A DNA stretch of 64,000 nt. Source: Falsiroseomonas sp050563535. Its GTDB lineage: Bacteria > Pseudomonadota > Alphaproteobacteria > Acetobacterales > Acetobacteraceae. The stretch covers positions 62,001-126,000 of the forward strand of contig NZ_JBNXUO010000004.1 of assembly GCF_050563535.1 (NCBI RefSeq), written 5' to 3'. The notes below the pieces were generated by a model. The model did no database searches and had not been told where the DNA came from. It saw only the letters and a list, made by a program, of their open reading frames with translations. Of the stretch, positions 46,274-53,957 are shown in pieces; position 1 is the first letter of the stretch, and each line of letters starts with the position of its first letter. The position numbers and the translations under genes are program-made.

Positions 46274-47152
46274 ATGGCGTCGAATGGCTGGGCGTTGGCG
46301 CTGCATGGCGGCCAGCGCGAGATCCCGCCCGGCGAGATGGAGGCCAGCCGCGCCGGCTGCCGCGCCGCGCTTGCGGCCGGCGAGGCGATCCTCGGTCGCG
46401 GCGGGGGCGCGCTGGAGGCGGTGGAGGCGGTGCTGCGGCTGATGGAGGACAACCCGGTCTTCAACGCCGGCACCGGCTCCGCCCGCAACTCGGACGGCGA
46501 GGTGGAGATGGATGCCGCCGTGATGGATGGCGCGACGCTCGACCTCGGCGGCGTCGCCGGCATCCGCGGCGTGCGCCACCCGGTCAGCGTGGCGCGGCTG
46601 CTGCTGCGGGAGACGCCGGTGCTGCTGGTGGCCGAGGGCGCGCGCCGCTTCGCCGCCGATCGCGGCGCCGAACTCTGCGACCCGCGCGACCTGATCGCGG
46701 AGCGGCCGGGCGGGGGCTGCGACACGATCGGCTGCGTGGCGCGCGACCGCGCCGGCAACCTCGCCGCCGCGACCTCGACCGGCGGGCTGGAGGGCTGCAT
46801 GCCCGGCCGCGTGGGCGACAGCCCGATGCCGGGCTGCGGGCTCTACGCCGACAACGCGGCCGGCGCCGTCGCCTTCTCCGGCTTCGGGGAGGAGATCGCG
46901 CGCGCGATGCTCGCCGCCCGCGTCATCCAGGCGCTGGAGGCCGGCGCCACGCCGGACGCCGCGGCCGGGGGCGCCATCGCGCGCATCGCAGCCCTCGGCA
47001 GCGAGGCGGGCGGGATCGTGCTGGACCGCCACGGGCGGATCGGCTGGGCGCACAACGGCGCCAACTTCGCCGTCGGCCTCCTGGCGGAGGGCGGCGCGCC
47101 GCGCGTCTGGCTCAGCAAGGACGAGGAAAGGAAGGATGCCGGCCATGCGTGA
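46274..47152 (+). CDS. iaaA: Isoaspartyl peptidase/L-asparaginase (Ntn hydrolase, T2 family)
   Basis: 292 residues. The N-terminus WALALHGGQREIPP matches the family start. The nucleophile Thr lies in CDTIGCVARD, preceded by the linker that is cut during autoproteolysis. NAGTGSARNSDGEVEMDAAVMDG and STGGLEGCMPGRVGD are other signature parts. Such enzymes split beta-Asp-Arg dipeptides, the product of cyanophycinase. Its position between cphA and cphB strongly supports that role. It overlaps the cphB start by 17 bases. Confidence 0.92.
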   Translation: MASNGWALALHGGQREIPPGEMEASRAGCRAALAAGEAILGRGGGALEAVEAVLRLMEDNPVFNAGTGSARNSDGEVEMDAAVMDGATLDLGGVAGIRGVRHPVSVARLLLRETPVLLVAEGARRFAADRGAELCDPRDLIAERPGGGCDTIGCVARDRAGNLAAATSTGGLEGCMPGRVGDSPMPGCGLYADNAAGAVAFSGFGEEIARAMLAARVIQALEAGATPDAAAGGAIARIAALGSEAGGIVLDRHGRIGWAHNGANFAVGLLAEGGAPRVWLSKDEERKDAGHA

Positions 47153-48023
47153 CGGGGAGGGGACGCAAGCGACGGGCACTCTGATCGCCATCGGCGGTCA
47201 CGAGGACAAGGAGGGCCGGAGGACGATCCTGCGCGAGGTCGCGCGGCTGCTCGGCAAGGGGCGGCTGGTCGTGGCCACCGTCGCCTCGCACGAGCCGGAG
47301 GGCTATTTCGACGGCTACAAGCGCGCCTTCGCCGACCTCGGTGTGACCGACCTCGTCGAGCTCTACGTCAAGGAACGCGCGCAGACCGCCCTGCCGGAGA
47401 CGCTGCGGCTGATGGAGGGTGCGAGGGGCGTGTTCTTCTCGGGCGGCGACCAGCTGCGCATCAGCAGCACGCTCGGCGACACGCCGGTGGCGCGGCGCGT
47501 GATGGAGATCTTCGCAGCCGGCGGCCTGATCGCCGGCACCTCGGCCGGCGCCGCGGCAATGAGCGACACGATGCTGGTGAAGGGATCGAATGCCGAATCC
47601 CATCGCATCGGGGACCTGCACATGGCGCCGGGCCTGGGCCTGCTGCCGAACGTCATCGTGGACCAGCACTTCGCCGAACGCGGGCGCATCGGCCGGCTGC
47701 TCGGCGCGGTGGCGCAGAACCCGCGCGAGCTTGGCGTCGGCATCGACGAGGACACCGCCATCGTGGTGCGCGGCGACCGCTTCGAGGTGATCGGGGCGGG
47801 CGGCGTCTATGTGGTGGACGGCGCGGGCGTGACGCATTCCAACATCGCCGAGGCCGCGCCGCAGCGCGCGCTGTCCATGTTCGACGTGCGGCTGCACGTG
47901 CTCGGCGACGGCGACAGCTTCGACCTGGCGCGGCGACGCCCGGCCGACATGCCCGAGATGCGCGAGACCCGCGCGCTCGAGGCCGATGCCGCCGGCGAGC
48001 GCGGGGCGCAGCCCGGCGGTTGA
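47136..48023 (+). CDS. cphB: Cyanophycinase
   Basis: 295 residues, peptidase family S51. GTLIAIGGHEDKEGRRTIL opens the fold; FFSGGDQLRISSTLG and the nucleophile elbow GTSAGAAAMSDTML (Ser at about 136) are conserved, as is NVIVDQHFAERGRIGRL. It releases beta-Asp-Arg dipeptides from cyanophycin granules by exo-cleavage. The ATG at 47136 follows GAGGAAAGGA; an in-frame ATG at 47145 is an alternative. It is the last gene of the cyanophycin cluster. Confidence 0.95.
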   Translation: MPAMRDGEGTQATGTLIAIGGHEDKEGRRTILREVARLLGKGRLVVATVASHEPEGYFDGYKRAFADLGVTDLVELYVKERAQTALPETLRLMEGARGVFFSGGDQLRISSTLGDTPVARRVMEIFAAGGLIAGTSAGAAAMSDTMLVKGSNAESHRIGDLHMAPGLGLLPNVIVDQHFAERGRIGRLLGAVAQNPRELGVGIDEDTAIVVRGDRFEVIGAGGVYVVDGAGVTHSNIAEAAPQRALSMFDVRLHVLGDGDSFDLARRRPADMPEMRETRALEADAAGERGAQPGG

Positions 48024-48170
48024 GCGGCTCCAGGCCCCGCCGGCGCGCCGCATCCCGTGGCGACCGTCGGCGCCGGCGCCGCAACCATCCTCGCCGCCGC
48101 GCCTTCTGCCTGGCACCGGCAGGAGGCATGGATGGTTGGGCGGCGGATTGGCCCCATGGAGCGGGGCGGG

Positions 48171-48638
48171 ATGGCGGACGGCGCCTGGTTGTCGCTCGGC
48201 ATCGGCGTCCTGACCGGGATGCGCAGCATGTCGGCCCTGGCGGCCCTGACATGGGCCGCCTCCAGGGGCGGCAGCCGGGTCGGGTGGATCCCCTCGGGCC
48301 CGGTGGCGCGCGGCCTTGCCACGGCCGCGGCGGCGGCGGAGATGGCGGGCGACAAGATGCCCTTTGCGCCCGACCGGCGCATCCCGCCCTCCGTCCTGGT
48401 GCGCCTCGCCCTCGGTGCGGTCGGTGGCGCTGCGCTCGCGGGGCCAGGCGTCTCGCGGGCGGAGGGCGCTGCGGTCGGCGTCGCAGGCGCCGTCGCGGGC
48501 ACGATCCTCGGCCGCGCGGCGCGGGGCGCCAATACGCGGTTCGCGGGCGAATGGGCGCGGGCGCTCACCGAGGACGCCGCGGCTGCCGCCCTTGCCGTGG
48601 CGCTCGTCCACTCGGCCGCGCGGCCTGGCCGCCCATAG
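48171..48638 (+). CDS. DUF4126-like membrane protein
   Basis: About 155 residues from ATG 48171 (GGAG 9 bases upstream). Hydrophobic segments are separated by LTGMRSMSALAALTWAA, AEMAGDKMPFAPDRRIPP and RLALGAVGGAALAG, a layout matching DUF4126 proteins. The function is unknown. It has the same orientation as cphB, 147 bases away, so co-transcription is possible but not shown. Confidence 0.7.
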   Translation: MADGAWLSLGIGVLTGMRSMSALAALTWAASRGGSRVGWIPSGPVARGLATAAAAAEMAGDKMPFAPDRRIPPSVLVRLALGAVGGAALAGPGVSRAEGAAVGVAGAVAGTILGRAARGANTRFAGEWARALTEDAAAAALAVALVHSAARPGRP

Positions 48639-48668
48639 GTCGGGCGCGCCGCGCGGAGGGGGCGACCG

Positions 48669-49574
48669 GTGACCGACGAGGCAGCGGAGTTCCGTGTGGC
48701 GCGGCAGGATCGCGACGATGGCGCGCCCGGCGCGACGGCGGCCTTCCCCTACGACCGCATGACCGTGGAGCGCTTCCGCGAGGCCTTCCCGCGGGCACGC
48801 TGGCGGGACGACCTCGGCGCCTGGTTCGTCCCGGGCACGCGGGCGGAACGGCGCCTGAATGCATGGATGAGCCGTGCATGGCAGGGCGTGCTGGCCCATG
48901 CGGATGGGCGCGGCCGCGACGCCCTCGCCTTCGAGCCGATCACGAGTCCCCACCTGGACGTCACCGACGACGGCTTCGTGGTCCGCACCCCGTATTCCCG
49001 CGCCGTCATCGCGGAGTTGCGGGAGGTGCCCTGGGCCCGGTGGGATCCCGCGTCGAAGGCATGGCGCGTGCCCTTCCGCGCCGTCGAGGAACTGCGCCGC
49101 CGCTTGCCCGCCATCGAGGAAGCTGCGCGCCACGCCGAGCCGGAGGCTCGACGCCAGCGCGCCGAGGCGCGCAGGACCGCGCCCGGGCATGACGAGCGGC
49201 GCGCCGAGGAGGCCGAGCGCCGCCGCCGACGCTACCCCGTGCCGGAAGACGCCCCCCCGCCGCAGGACCGCGTGCTCATGACCCATGCGGGACCCGTGGT
49301 GTTCGAGGCGATCTCGGGCGAGCCCGCCGAGGCGGCGGTCGTCACCCGCTTCTACCCCGGCATCGGCGCCGCCCCCGCCGCGCTGACCTGGGCGGCCTGG
49401 CGGCGCCCGAGCCATGCGGAGCTGGTGCAGGCCTGGCCCGCACGGACGCCCCCCGCGCCGTCCGACCTGGCGCGCGGCTGGTGGCAGCCGACGGTCAAGG
49501 TGCTGCGGGAGGAACGCCGGAAGGCCGCATCCCTGGAGCGGGCGCAGGCGACACGCCGATCCAGGGCGCGGTGA
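48669..49574 (+). CDS. Protein with two HARP-like repeats, otherwise unknown
   Basis: 301 residues from GTG 48669. Two segments repeat a pattern: residues of about 26-66 (FPYDRMTVERFREAFPRARW, then AWFVPGTRAERRLNAW) and of about 104-150 (VVRTPYSRAVIAELREVPWARW, then KAWRVPFRAVEELRRRL). This phi-P-Y ... P-x-A-R-W-D ... W-x-V-P pattern resembles the HARP domain of SMARCAL1-type annealing helicases. A highly charged coiled stretch (160-200) and a C-terminal domain with WAAWRRPSHAELVQAW and GWWQPTVKVLREERRKA follow. There is no helicase motif. Nucleic-acid binding is an inference. Confidence 0.75.
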   Translation: MTDEAAEFRVARQDRDDGAPGATAAFPYDRMTVERFREAFPRARWRDDLGAWFVPGTRAERRLNAWMSRAWQGVLAHADGRGRDALAFEPITSPHLDVTDDGFVVRTPYSRAVIAELREVPWARWDPASKAWRVPFRAVEELRRRLPAIEEAARHAEPEARRQRAEARRTAPGHDERRAEEAERRRRRYPVPEDAPPPQDRVLMTHAGPVVFEAISGEPAEAAVVTRFYPGIGAAPAALTWAAWRRPSHAELVQAWPARTPPAPSDLARGWWQPTVKVLREERRKAASLERAQATRRSRAR

Positions 49575-49757
49575 CCTCGCTCCGCCACCACGCTCGTCCC
49601 CGCGCCCGGCCGGCCGGCACCAGCCTCTGCACGAAGCCCTCCGCCATTCGGGTCCGCCACGGACCTCTCCACATCAGCCGGATGTGATTGCGCCTCCTCC
49701 AGGCGCCACGCCAGTACAGGCGCGCAGGCTCGGCTGCGGCCTTCCGGAGACCCGCCC

Positions 49758-50210
49758 TTGGACACCACGCCCGAGATCGTCGCGCGCATCGAAGGCCGGC
49801 TGGACCGCCTTGGCCTGACGGCGGAGGAGGCCGACCGCCTGGCGGGCCTGTCGCCCGGCACGCTGGCGGCGCTCCTCCATGGCGAGGCAGGTCTGCCCCG
49901 CGGCGCGGCGCTGCGCCGGCTGGCGGCGGCGCTGGATGCGGGGGAGGAGTTCCTCCTCGGCCTCGAACCGGGCGACCTGGTCCCGGCGGAGATGCTCGAG
50001 GACCCGCAGGGCGAACTCGGGCTGCTCGCGCCCGACGAGGAGGCGCTGCTGCGCAACTACCGCAGGCTCGACATCCCCGGCCGGGCGGCGGTCAACCTGC
50101 TGGTGGCCCGCGCCGCGGGGCCCGGGCCCGAACCGGTGGAGGAGAAGGCGCCCGCCCGCAGGCGCCAGCCCCGCCGCAGCCAGCCAGGGATCGACCTGGC
50201 CGGCGGCTGA
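49758..50210 (+). CDS. XRE-type helix-turn-helix regulator
   Basis: 150 residues from TTG 49758, which has GGAG 8 bases upstream. Residues of about 18-66 have an XRE-like helix-turn-helix pattern (LTAEEADRLAGLSPGTLAALLHGEAGLP, then LRRLAAALDAGEEFLLGL). The C-terminal third is basic (RRRQPRRSQPG). Targets are unknown. It converges with the SWIB gene, so it is probably a stand-alone regulator. Confidence 0.75.
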   Translation: MDTTPEIVARIEGRLDRLGLTAEEADRLAGLSPGTLAALLHGEAGLPRGAALRRLAAALDAGEEFLLGLEPGDLVPAEMLEDPQGELGLLAPDEEALLRNYRRLDIPGRAAVNLLVARAAGPGPEPVEEKAPARRRQPRRSQPGIDLAGG

Positions 50211-50243
50211 CCCGCCGCCCGAAGGCGCCGGGGCGGCCGGTTC

Positions 50244-50606
50244 CTATTTCAGATGCGCGGCCAGGTGCTTGTTCATCTCGAACATCGTCACCTTGTCCTT
50301 GCCGAACACCTTCTTCAGCGCCTCGTCCGCCAGGATCTCCCGCTTGTTCTCGGGGTTCTGGAGGTTGCGTTCCTTGATGTAGGTCCACACCTTGCTGACC
50401 ACCTCGCCGCGCGGCAGCGGCGCGCTGCCCACCACCTCGGCAAGCTGCGGCGAGGGCTGCAGCGGCTGCTGCAGGGCGTTCGGCTTCTTGCCGGCGGCGG
50501 GCTTCGCGATCTTCTTCGCCGCGGGCGCCTTGCCCTTCTTCGGCGGCTCTGCCTCGGCTTTCGCGGCCTTGGCCTTCGTCGGCTTCGCGGCGGTCTTCGT
50601 GGCCAT
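50244..50606 (-). CDS. SWIB/MDM2-domain protein with Lys/Ala-rich tail
   Basis: 120 residues from ATG 50606. Residues of about 1-45 are Lys/Ala/Pro-rich (histone-H1-like). Residues of about 50-120 form a SWIB domain (LQQPLQPSPQLAEVVG, VVSKVWTYIKERNLQNPENK, REILADEALKKVFGKDKVTM). Bacterial SWIB proteins of this type may act in chromatin compaction or with topoisomerases; the role here is unknown. The region GGAGGGATGGATGGC at its start is identical to that of the NYN gene at 28892. Confidence 0.85.
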   Translation of the reverse strand: MATKTAAKPTKAKAAKAEAEPPKKGKAPAAKKIAKPAAGKKPNALQQPLQPSPQLAEVVGSAPLPRGEVVSKVWTYIKERNLQNPENKREILADEALKKVFGKDKVTMFEMNKHLAAHLK

Positions 50607-50835
50607 CCATCCCTCCATGCTGCGGCCCCGCAATGCGACCCGGCCGGCAGGGCGCCGTCGGATCCCGTTGCCGGGAAGGCGGCCGGGGCCGCCGTTCCGC
50701 CCTCAACGTAATCCGCTGCGCCAGGGTTCGGCCACAGCCACGATGCGAAGGGCCGCATCCGCCGCCCGTGCCGCGCCCGCAACACCGCGCACGCAACGGC
50801 CGAGAACCGCGCAGGGAACCGCGCGTTGACGGCGC

Positions 50836-50964
50836 ATGAGCACGCATTACGACCGCGATCACGACGATCGCCGCCCCCGCATGCCGTGGACCTTCCCCTT
50901 CGTGGCAGGCACGGCCATCGTCCTCGTCCTGCTGATGGCGCTCGCCGAGCGGTCGCTGAACTAG
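50836..50964 (+). CDS. Tiny single-pass membrane protein
   Basis: 42 residues: a charged His/Asp/Arg N-terminus (MSTHYDRDHDDRRPRMP) and one hydrophobic helix (FPFVAGTAIVLVLLMALAE). No ribosome binding site is obvious; TTGACGG lies just before the ATG. The amphipathic layout and clean hydrophobic helix favour a real gene, but there is no homology evidence. Confidence 0.45.
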   Translation: MSTHYDRDHDDRRPRMPWTFPFVAGTAIVLVLLMALAERSLN

Positions 50965-50990
50965 CGGCGACTCGGCCCGCCCGAGGCGCG

Positions 50991-51662
50991 TCAGGCGCGC
51001 ATCCCGGGCGCGGCCAGCAGGCCGCCATGCCGCTGCGCGACATGCTCGAACAGCAGCCGGTCCTCCTGCGTCACGTCCAGCAGGCGCTGGCAGCTTCGGC
51101 TGTCGAGCGTCATGCGCCCCTGGCCGGGTGTCACGTTCTCCCGCCCCGCGACGATCCGCGGCAGCCCCAGCCAGCGCCCTGCCAACGCGGCAAGCTCCCC
51201 AAGCCGGTCGGTGGTGGCCACGGCGGCGTAGCAGGCTTCCAGCAGCGGGATCGCCCCCGCCGCGGTCGATCGTCCCGTCAGCTGCCGGCAGGCCTCCCCG
51301 GACAGCGCATCGCCCGAATCCAGCACGAAATCCGCGAAGCCGCGGTCGCGCATCGCGGCGTGCAGCGGGTGCGCGGTCCAGCTGGCCATGTAGTTGAAGG
51401 CGGAGACGAGCCGCGCGACGGGGTCCCGCAGCAGGGCGACGAAGCGTGCATCGGGCCGGCTGCGCGCCACCGCTTCCTCGAAGGAGACATGGCCCGAGAC
51501 GAAGGCGCGCGACGCAACCTGGGCGGGGCCGAGCCGCAGGAAGGCCGCGCGTTCGGCGGCATCGCCGACCCGCAGCGTCGCGCCGGGCGGCAGGGCGGCC
51601 GCGATCGCGCCGTGCAGGCTCATGCCGCCGGTCTTCGGCAGGTGGATGAAGACGACCTGCAC
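50991..51662 (-). CDS. Sulfotransferase family 2-like protein
   Basis: About 223 residues from GTG 51662 (GTG 51683 is an alternative). The PAPS 5-phosphosulfate loop is FIHLPKTGGMSLHGAI at the N-terminus. A second PAPS-binding segment is FVALLRDPVARLVSAFNYMA. Family members sulfate carbohydrates. It starts 5 bases after the barrel gene stop and is the last gene of the exopolysaccharide operon, which suggests the polymer is sulfated; this is an inference from context. Confidence 0.85.
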   Translation of the reverse strand: MQVVFIHLPKTGGMSLHGAIAAALPPGATLRVGDAAERAAFLRLGPAQVASRAFVSGHVSFEEAVARSRPDARFVALLRDPVARLVSAFNYMASWTAHPLHAAMRDRGFADFVLDSGDALSGEACRQLTGRSTAAGAIPLLEACYAAVATTDRLGELAALAGRWLGLPRIVAGRENVTPGQGRMTLDSRSCQRLLDVTQEDRLLFEHVAQRHGGLLAAPGMRA

Positions 51663-51667
51663 GGGGT

Positions 51668-52552
51668 TCAGAAGCTGCGCCACAGCGCGACCAGCGCACC
51701 ATGCTCGCGCAGCGCATTCTCGCCCGCCAGGGTGGTGAAGGCGCCGGCCTGCAGGGTCCAGCTCGGCGCGACCTCGTACAGCAGGCTCAGCTGCGCCTTG
51801 GTGTACCAGCTGCTCGGATAGGCGCCGCGCCCCTCGCCGTCGGTGACCACGGTGAAGGACTGCGCCAGCACCGCCCAGGCCGGCGAGGGTCGGAGGCCGA
51901 GCGTGAGGTCGAAGCGCCATTCGTTCGGCGCGTCTCCGAAGCGGGCGCGATAGGCGGCCTCGGCGTTCATCCAGCCATTCATCTCCTGCACGGTGAAGCC
52001 GCGGCCGAGCAGCAGGCGGAGGTCGAGCTGTGCGTCGGTGTTGCCGAGCTGCGCCGGGCGGCGGTCGTCCCCCGCGCCGGGGAGGCGGCCGAGCGCCTGC
52101 AGCGCGATCACGCCCTGCCCGTCGTGCCAGATGCGCGCCCGCGCGCCGAGGTCGGTATGGCCCAGGCCCAGGTAGTCGTCCGCCGTGGCGCCCCCCGTCC
52201 GTGCGCCGAGCAGCGACGGCATGGCGATCAGCGTCACGTCGTCCGTCAGGCCGTACTGCACCAGCGCGCTGGTTTCCGCCTTGCGGTATTCGGGCAGGCG
52301 CTGCGCCGCGCCGTCCGGGCGCATGTAGCGCGTGCCCTGCGTGTAGGTCGTGGTCACGATGGCCTGGCCCGTGCCGCGCGGCAGCGTCCAGGCGGCGCCG
52401 AAGGCCATGGCGGCGGGCGCGAGAAGCGCCGCGGTCAGGATGGGCAGGCCCAATCGGCGGCGCCGGCGCGGGGCAGCGGCCAGGGCGGGCTCCGCCTTCG
52501 GCTGCCGGCGGCGCGGGTCGCGGTCATGCCCGTCGGGCCGCAGCATCCGCAT
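51668..52552 (-). CDS. Putative outer-membrane beta-barrel of the exopolysaccharide operon
   Basis: 294 residues from ATG 52552. An Arg-rich N-terminus leads into a signal segment (LGLPILTAALLAPAAMAFGAAW), then amphipathic strands typical of a barrel (GQAIVTTTYTQGTRYM, TSALVQYGLTDDVTLIAMPSL, EWRFDLTLGLRPSPAWAVLAQ). The C-terminal strand is ALVALWRSF, a BAM signal ending in Phe. No TPR scaffold like BcsC is seen. It could be the export pore or a small outer-membrane accessory. The gap to the upstream gene is 4 bases. Confidence 0.75.
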   Translation of the reverse strand: MRMLRPDGHDRDPRRRQPKAEPALAAAPRRRRRLGLPILTAALLAPAAMAFGAAWTLPRGTGQAIVTTTYTQGTRYMRPDGAAQRLPEYRKAETSALVQYGLTDDVTLIAMPSLLGARTGGATADDYLGLGHTDLGARARIWHDGQGVIALQALGRLPGAGDDRRPAQLGNTDAQLDLRLLLGRGFTVQEMNGWMNAEAAYRARFGDAPNEWRFDLTLGLRPSPAWAVLAQSFTVVTDGEGRGAYPSSWYTKAQLSLLYEVAPSWTLQAGAFTTLAGENALREHGALVALWRSF

Positions 52553-52556
52553 CGTG

Positions 52557-53957
52557 TCAGCTCTCCCTCTCGTAGATGCGCCAGGGTCCGATCTCCCGCC
52601 GCAGACGATAGCCCGGAGCGCCGGCGGCGTGCAGCCGCGGGAAGGCGGCATGGACACGGTCGGGCCGCCAGGGCGGCGGTGCGGCGCCGGGATCGCGCAC
52701 CGCCACGACGGCGATGTCGAGCCGCCCGGACATCGCCATCCGCCGGAAGCGGTCATCCTCGGGCTGCACCAGCCCCGCCCCGCCGCCGCGCAGCGCCGCG
52801 ACCTCCGGCATGGCGGCCAGGTCGATCAGCACCTCCCCACGGCGGGGAAGCTCCGCGGCCAGGGCGCGCAGCTCCGCCAGCGGCGCCGGTGCGCCGCCCC
52901 AGCGCGGCAGGTCGAGCGCCACCGCCGCCCCGCCCGCCACCAGGCCGAACGGCAGCAGCAGCAGCCCGGCCCGCGCCGGGCCGCCCGCCCAGGCGAAGCG
53001 CGGCCCGCGCCGGAGCAGCAGCAGCAGCGCCGCGGTACCGAGGCCGAGCGCGGGCGCGGCCAGTGCCGGCGCGCCCAGCGGCACGCCGAGCGGCACCGCC
53101 AGCAGCGGCGCGGCGAGCGCGAGCAGCAGCAGCGCCGCGCCCACCTGCCGCAGCGGCACCGACCGCCAGAAGACGACGGGCAGCGCAACCAAGGCCGGCA
53201 GCCCCACCAGCGCCGCCGCCGCCAGCCATCCCGGCGCTGCCGGCGCCACCCCGTCGCCCCGAAGCGGCGCAAGGAAGGCCAGCGCCCCCGCGCCATGCGT
53301 CGCCGCCACATGGGCGAAGCCGGCCAGGCCGAACAGCAGCGGGAACAGCAGCAGCAGCAGCAGCCCGCCCGGCCCGCGGGAGATCAGCAGCGGCGGCGCC
53401 GCGACCAGCAGCGCCACCGGCGCAACTGCCGCCACCAGCAGCCCCGCCGGGTCCGAGAAGGCAAGCACGGCCAGCGCCAGCGCCGCGCCGATGCAGGCAT
53501 CCACGCCGCCATGCGCCCGCAGCGACGCAAGCGACAGCGCCAGCCACCAGGACGCGGCGGCCGCGAGCGCCGGCCCCGGTCCCGATGCCACCAGCGACAG
53601 CGTGAAGGGATGCAGCGCCAGCCCCAGCGCCGCCGCGCCCGCCGCAAGCTCGCCGAAGCCGGCCCGGCGGAAGCCCGCGAACCACGCCGCCCCCAGCAGG
53701 CCGCCCGCCAGCGCCGCCGCCAGCAGCGGCCCGGGCAGCGCAGGCCGCCCCGCCACCGCCTCCAGCCCGGCCGAGAGCAGGTAGGGAAGGGGCGGGAAGG
53801 CGGTGACGAAGCGGGCGAAGGGCACGCTGCCATCGGCCGCCAGCGCCGCTTCCCCCCACTGCGCCAGCAGCCCCGCCCAGGGCCCCTGCCGCGCCAGCAA
53901 CGCCCCGAGCGCCCCGGCATAGGCCGCCGCCAGCCCGAGGCCGAACAGCCAGGTCAC
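52557..53957 (-). CDS. Polytopic membrane protein (GT-C-like topology) of the exopolysaccharide operon
   Basis: 466 residues from GTG 53957, overlapping the GT2 stop by 4 bases. Roughly ten hydrophobic segments make up the first 360 residues (e.g. LFGLGLAAAYAGALGALLA, GAALLLLALAAPLLAVPLG, RAGLLLLPFGLVAGGAAVAL). A soluble C-terminal domain of about 100 residues ends RLRREIGPWRIYERES. The layout resembles GT-C mannosyl/glucosyltransferase-type proteins, but I see no decisive catalytic motif (only early acidic residues after the first helix). A flippase or modifying enzyme is also possible. Confidence 0.7.
   Translation of the reverse strand: MTWLFGLGLAAAYAGALGALLARQGPWAGLLAQWGEAALAADGSVPFARFVTAFPPLPYLLSAGLEAVAGRPALPGPLLAAALAGGLLGAAWFAGFRRAGFGELAAGAAALGLALHPFTLSLVASGPGPALAAAASWWLALSLASLRAHGGVDACIGAALALAVLAFSDPAGLLVAAVAPVALLVAAPPLLISRGPGGLLLLLLFPLLFGLAGFAHVAATHGAGALAFLAPLRGDGVAPAAPGWLAAAALVGLPALVALPVVFWRSVPLRQVGAALLLLALAAPLLAVPLGVPLGAPALAAPALGLGTAALLLLLRRGPRFAWAGGPARAGLLLLPFGLVAGGAAVALDLPRWGGAPAPLAELRALAAELPRRGEVLIDLAAMPEVAALRGGGAGLVQPEDDRFRRMAMSGRLDIAVVAVRDPGAAPPPWRPDRVHAAFPRLHAAGAPGYRLRREIGPWRIYERES

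Noticed and set aside
49758..50606. XRE regulator and SWIB protein as a toxin-antitoxin pair
   Set aside because: The genes are convergent, not an operon, and the SWIB protein has no toxin-like features.
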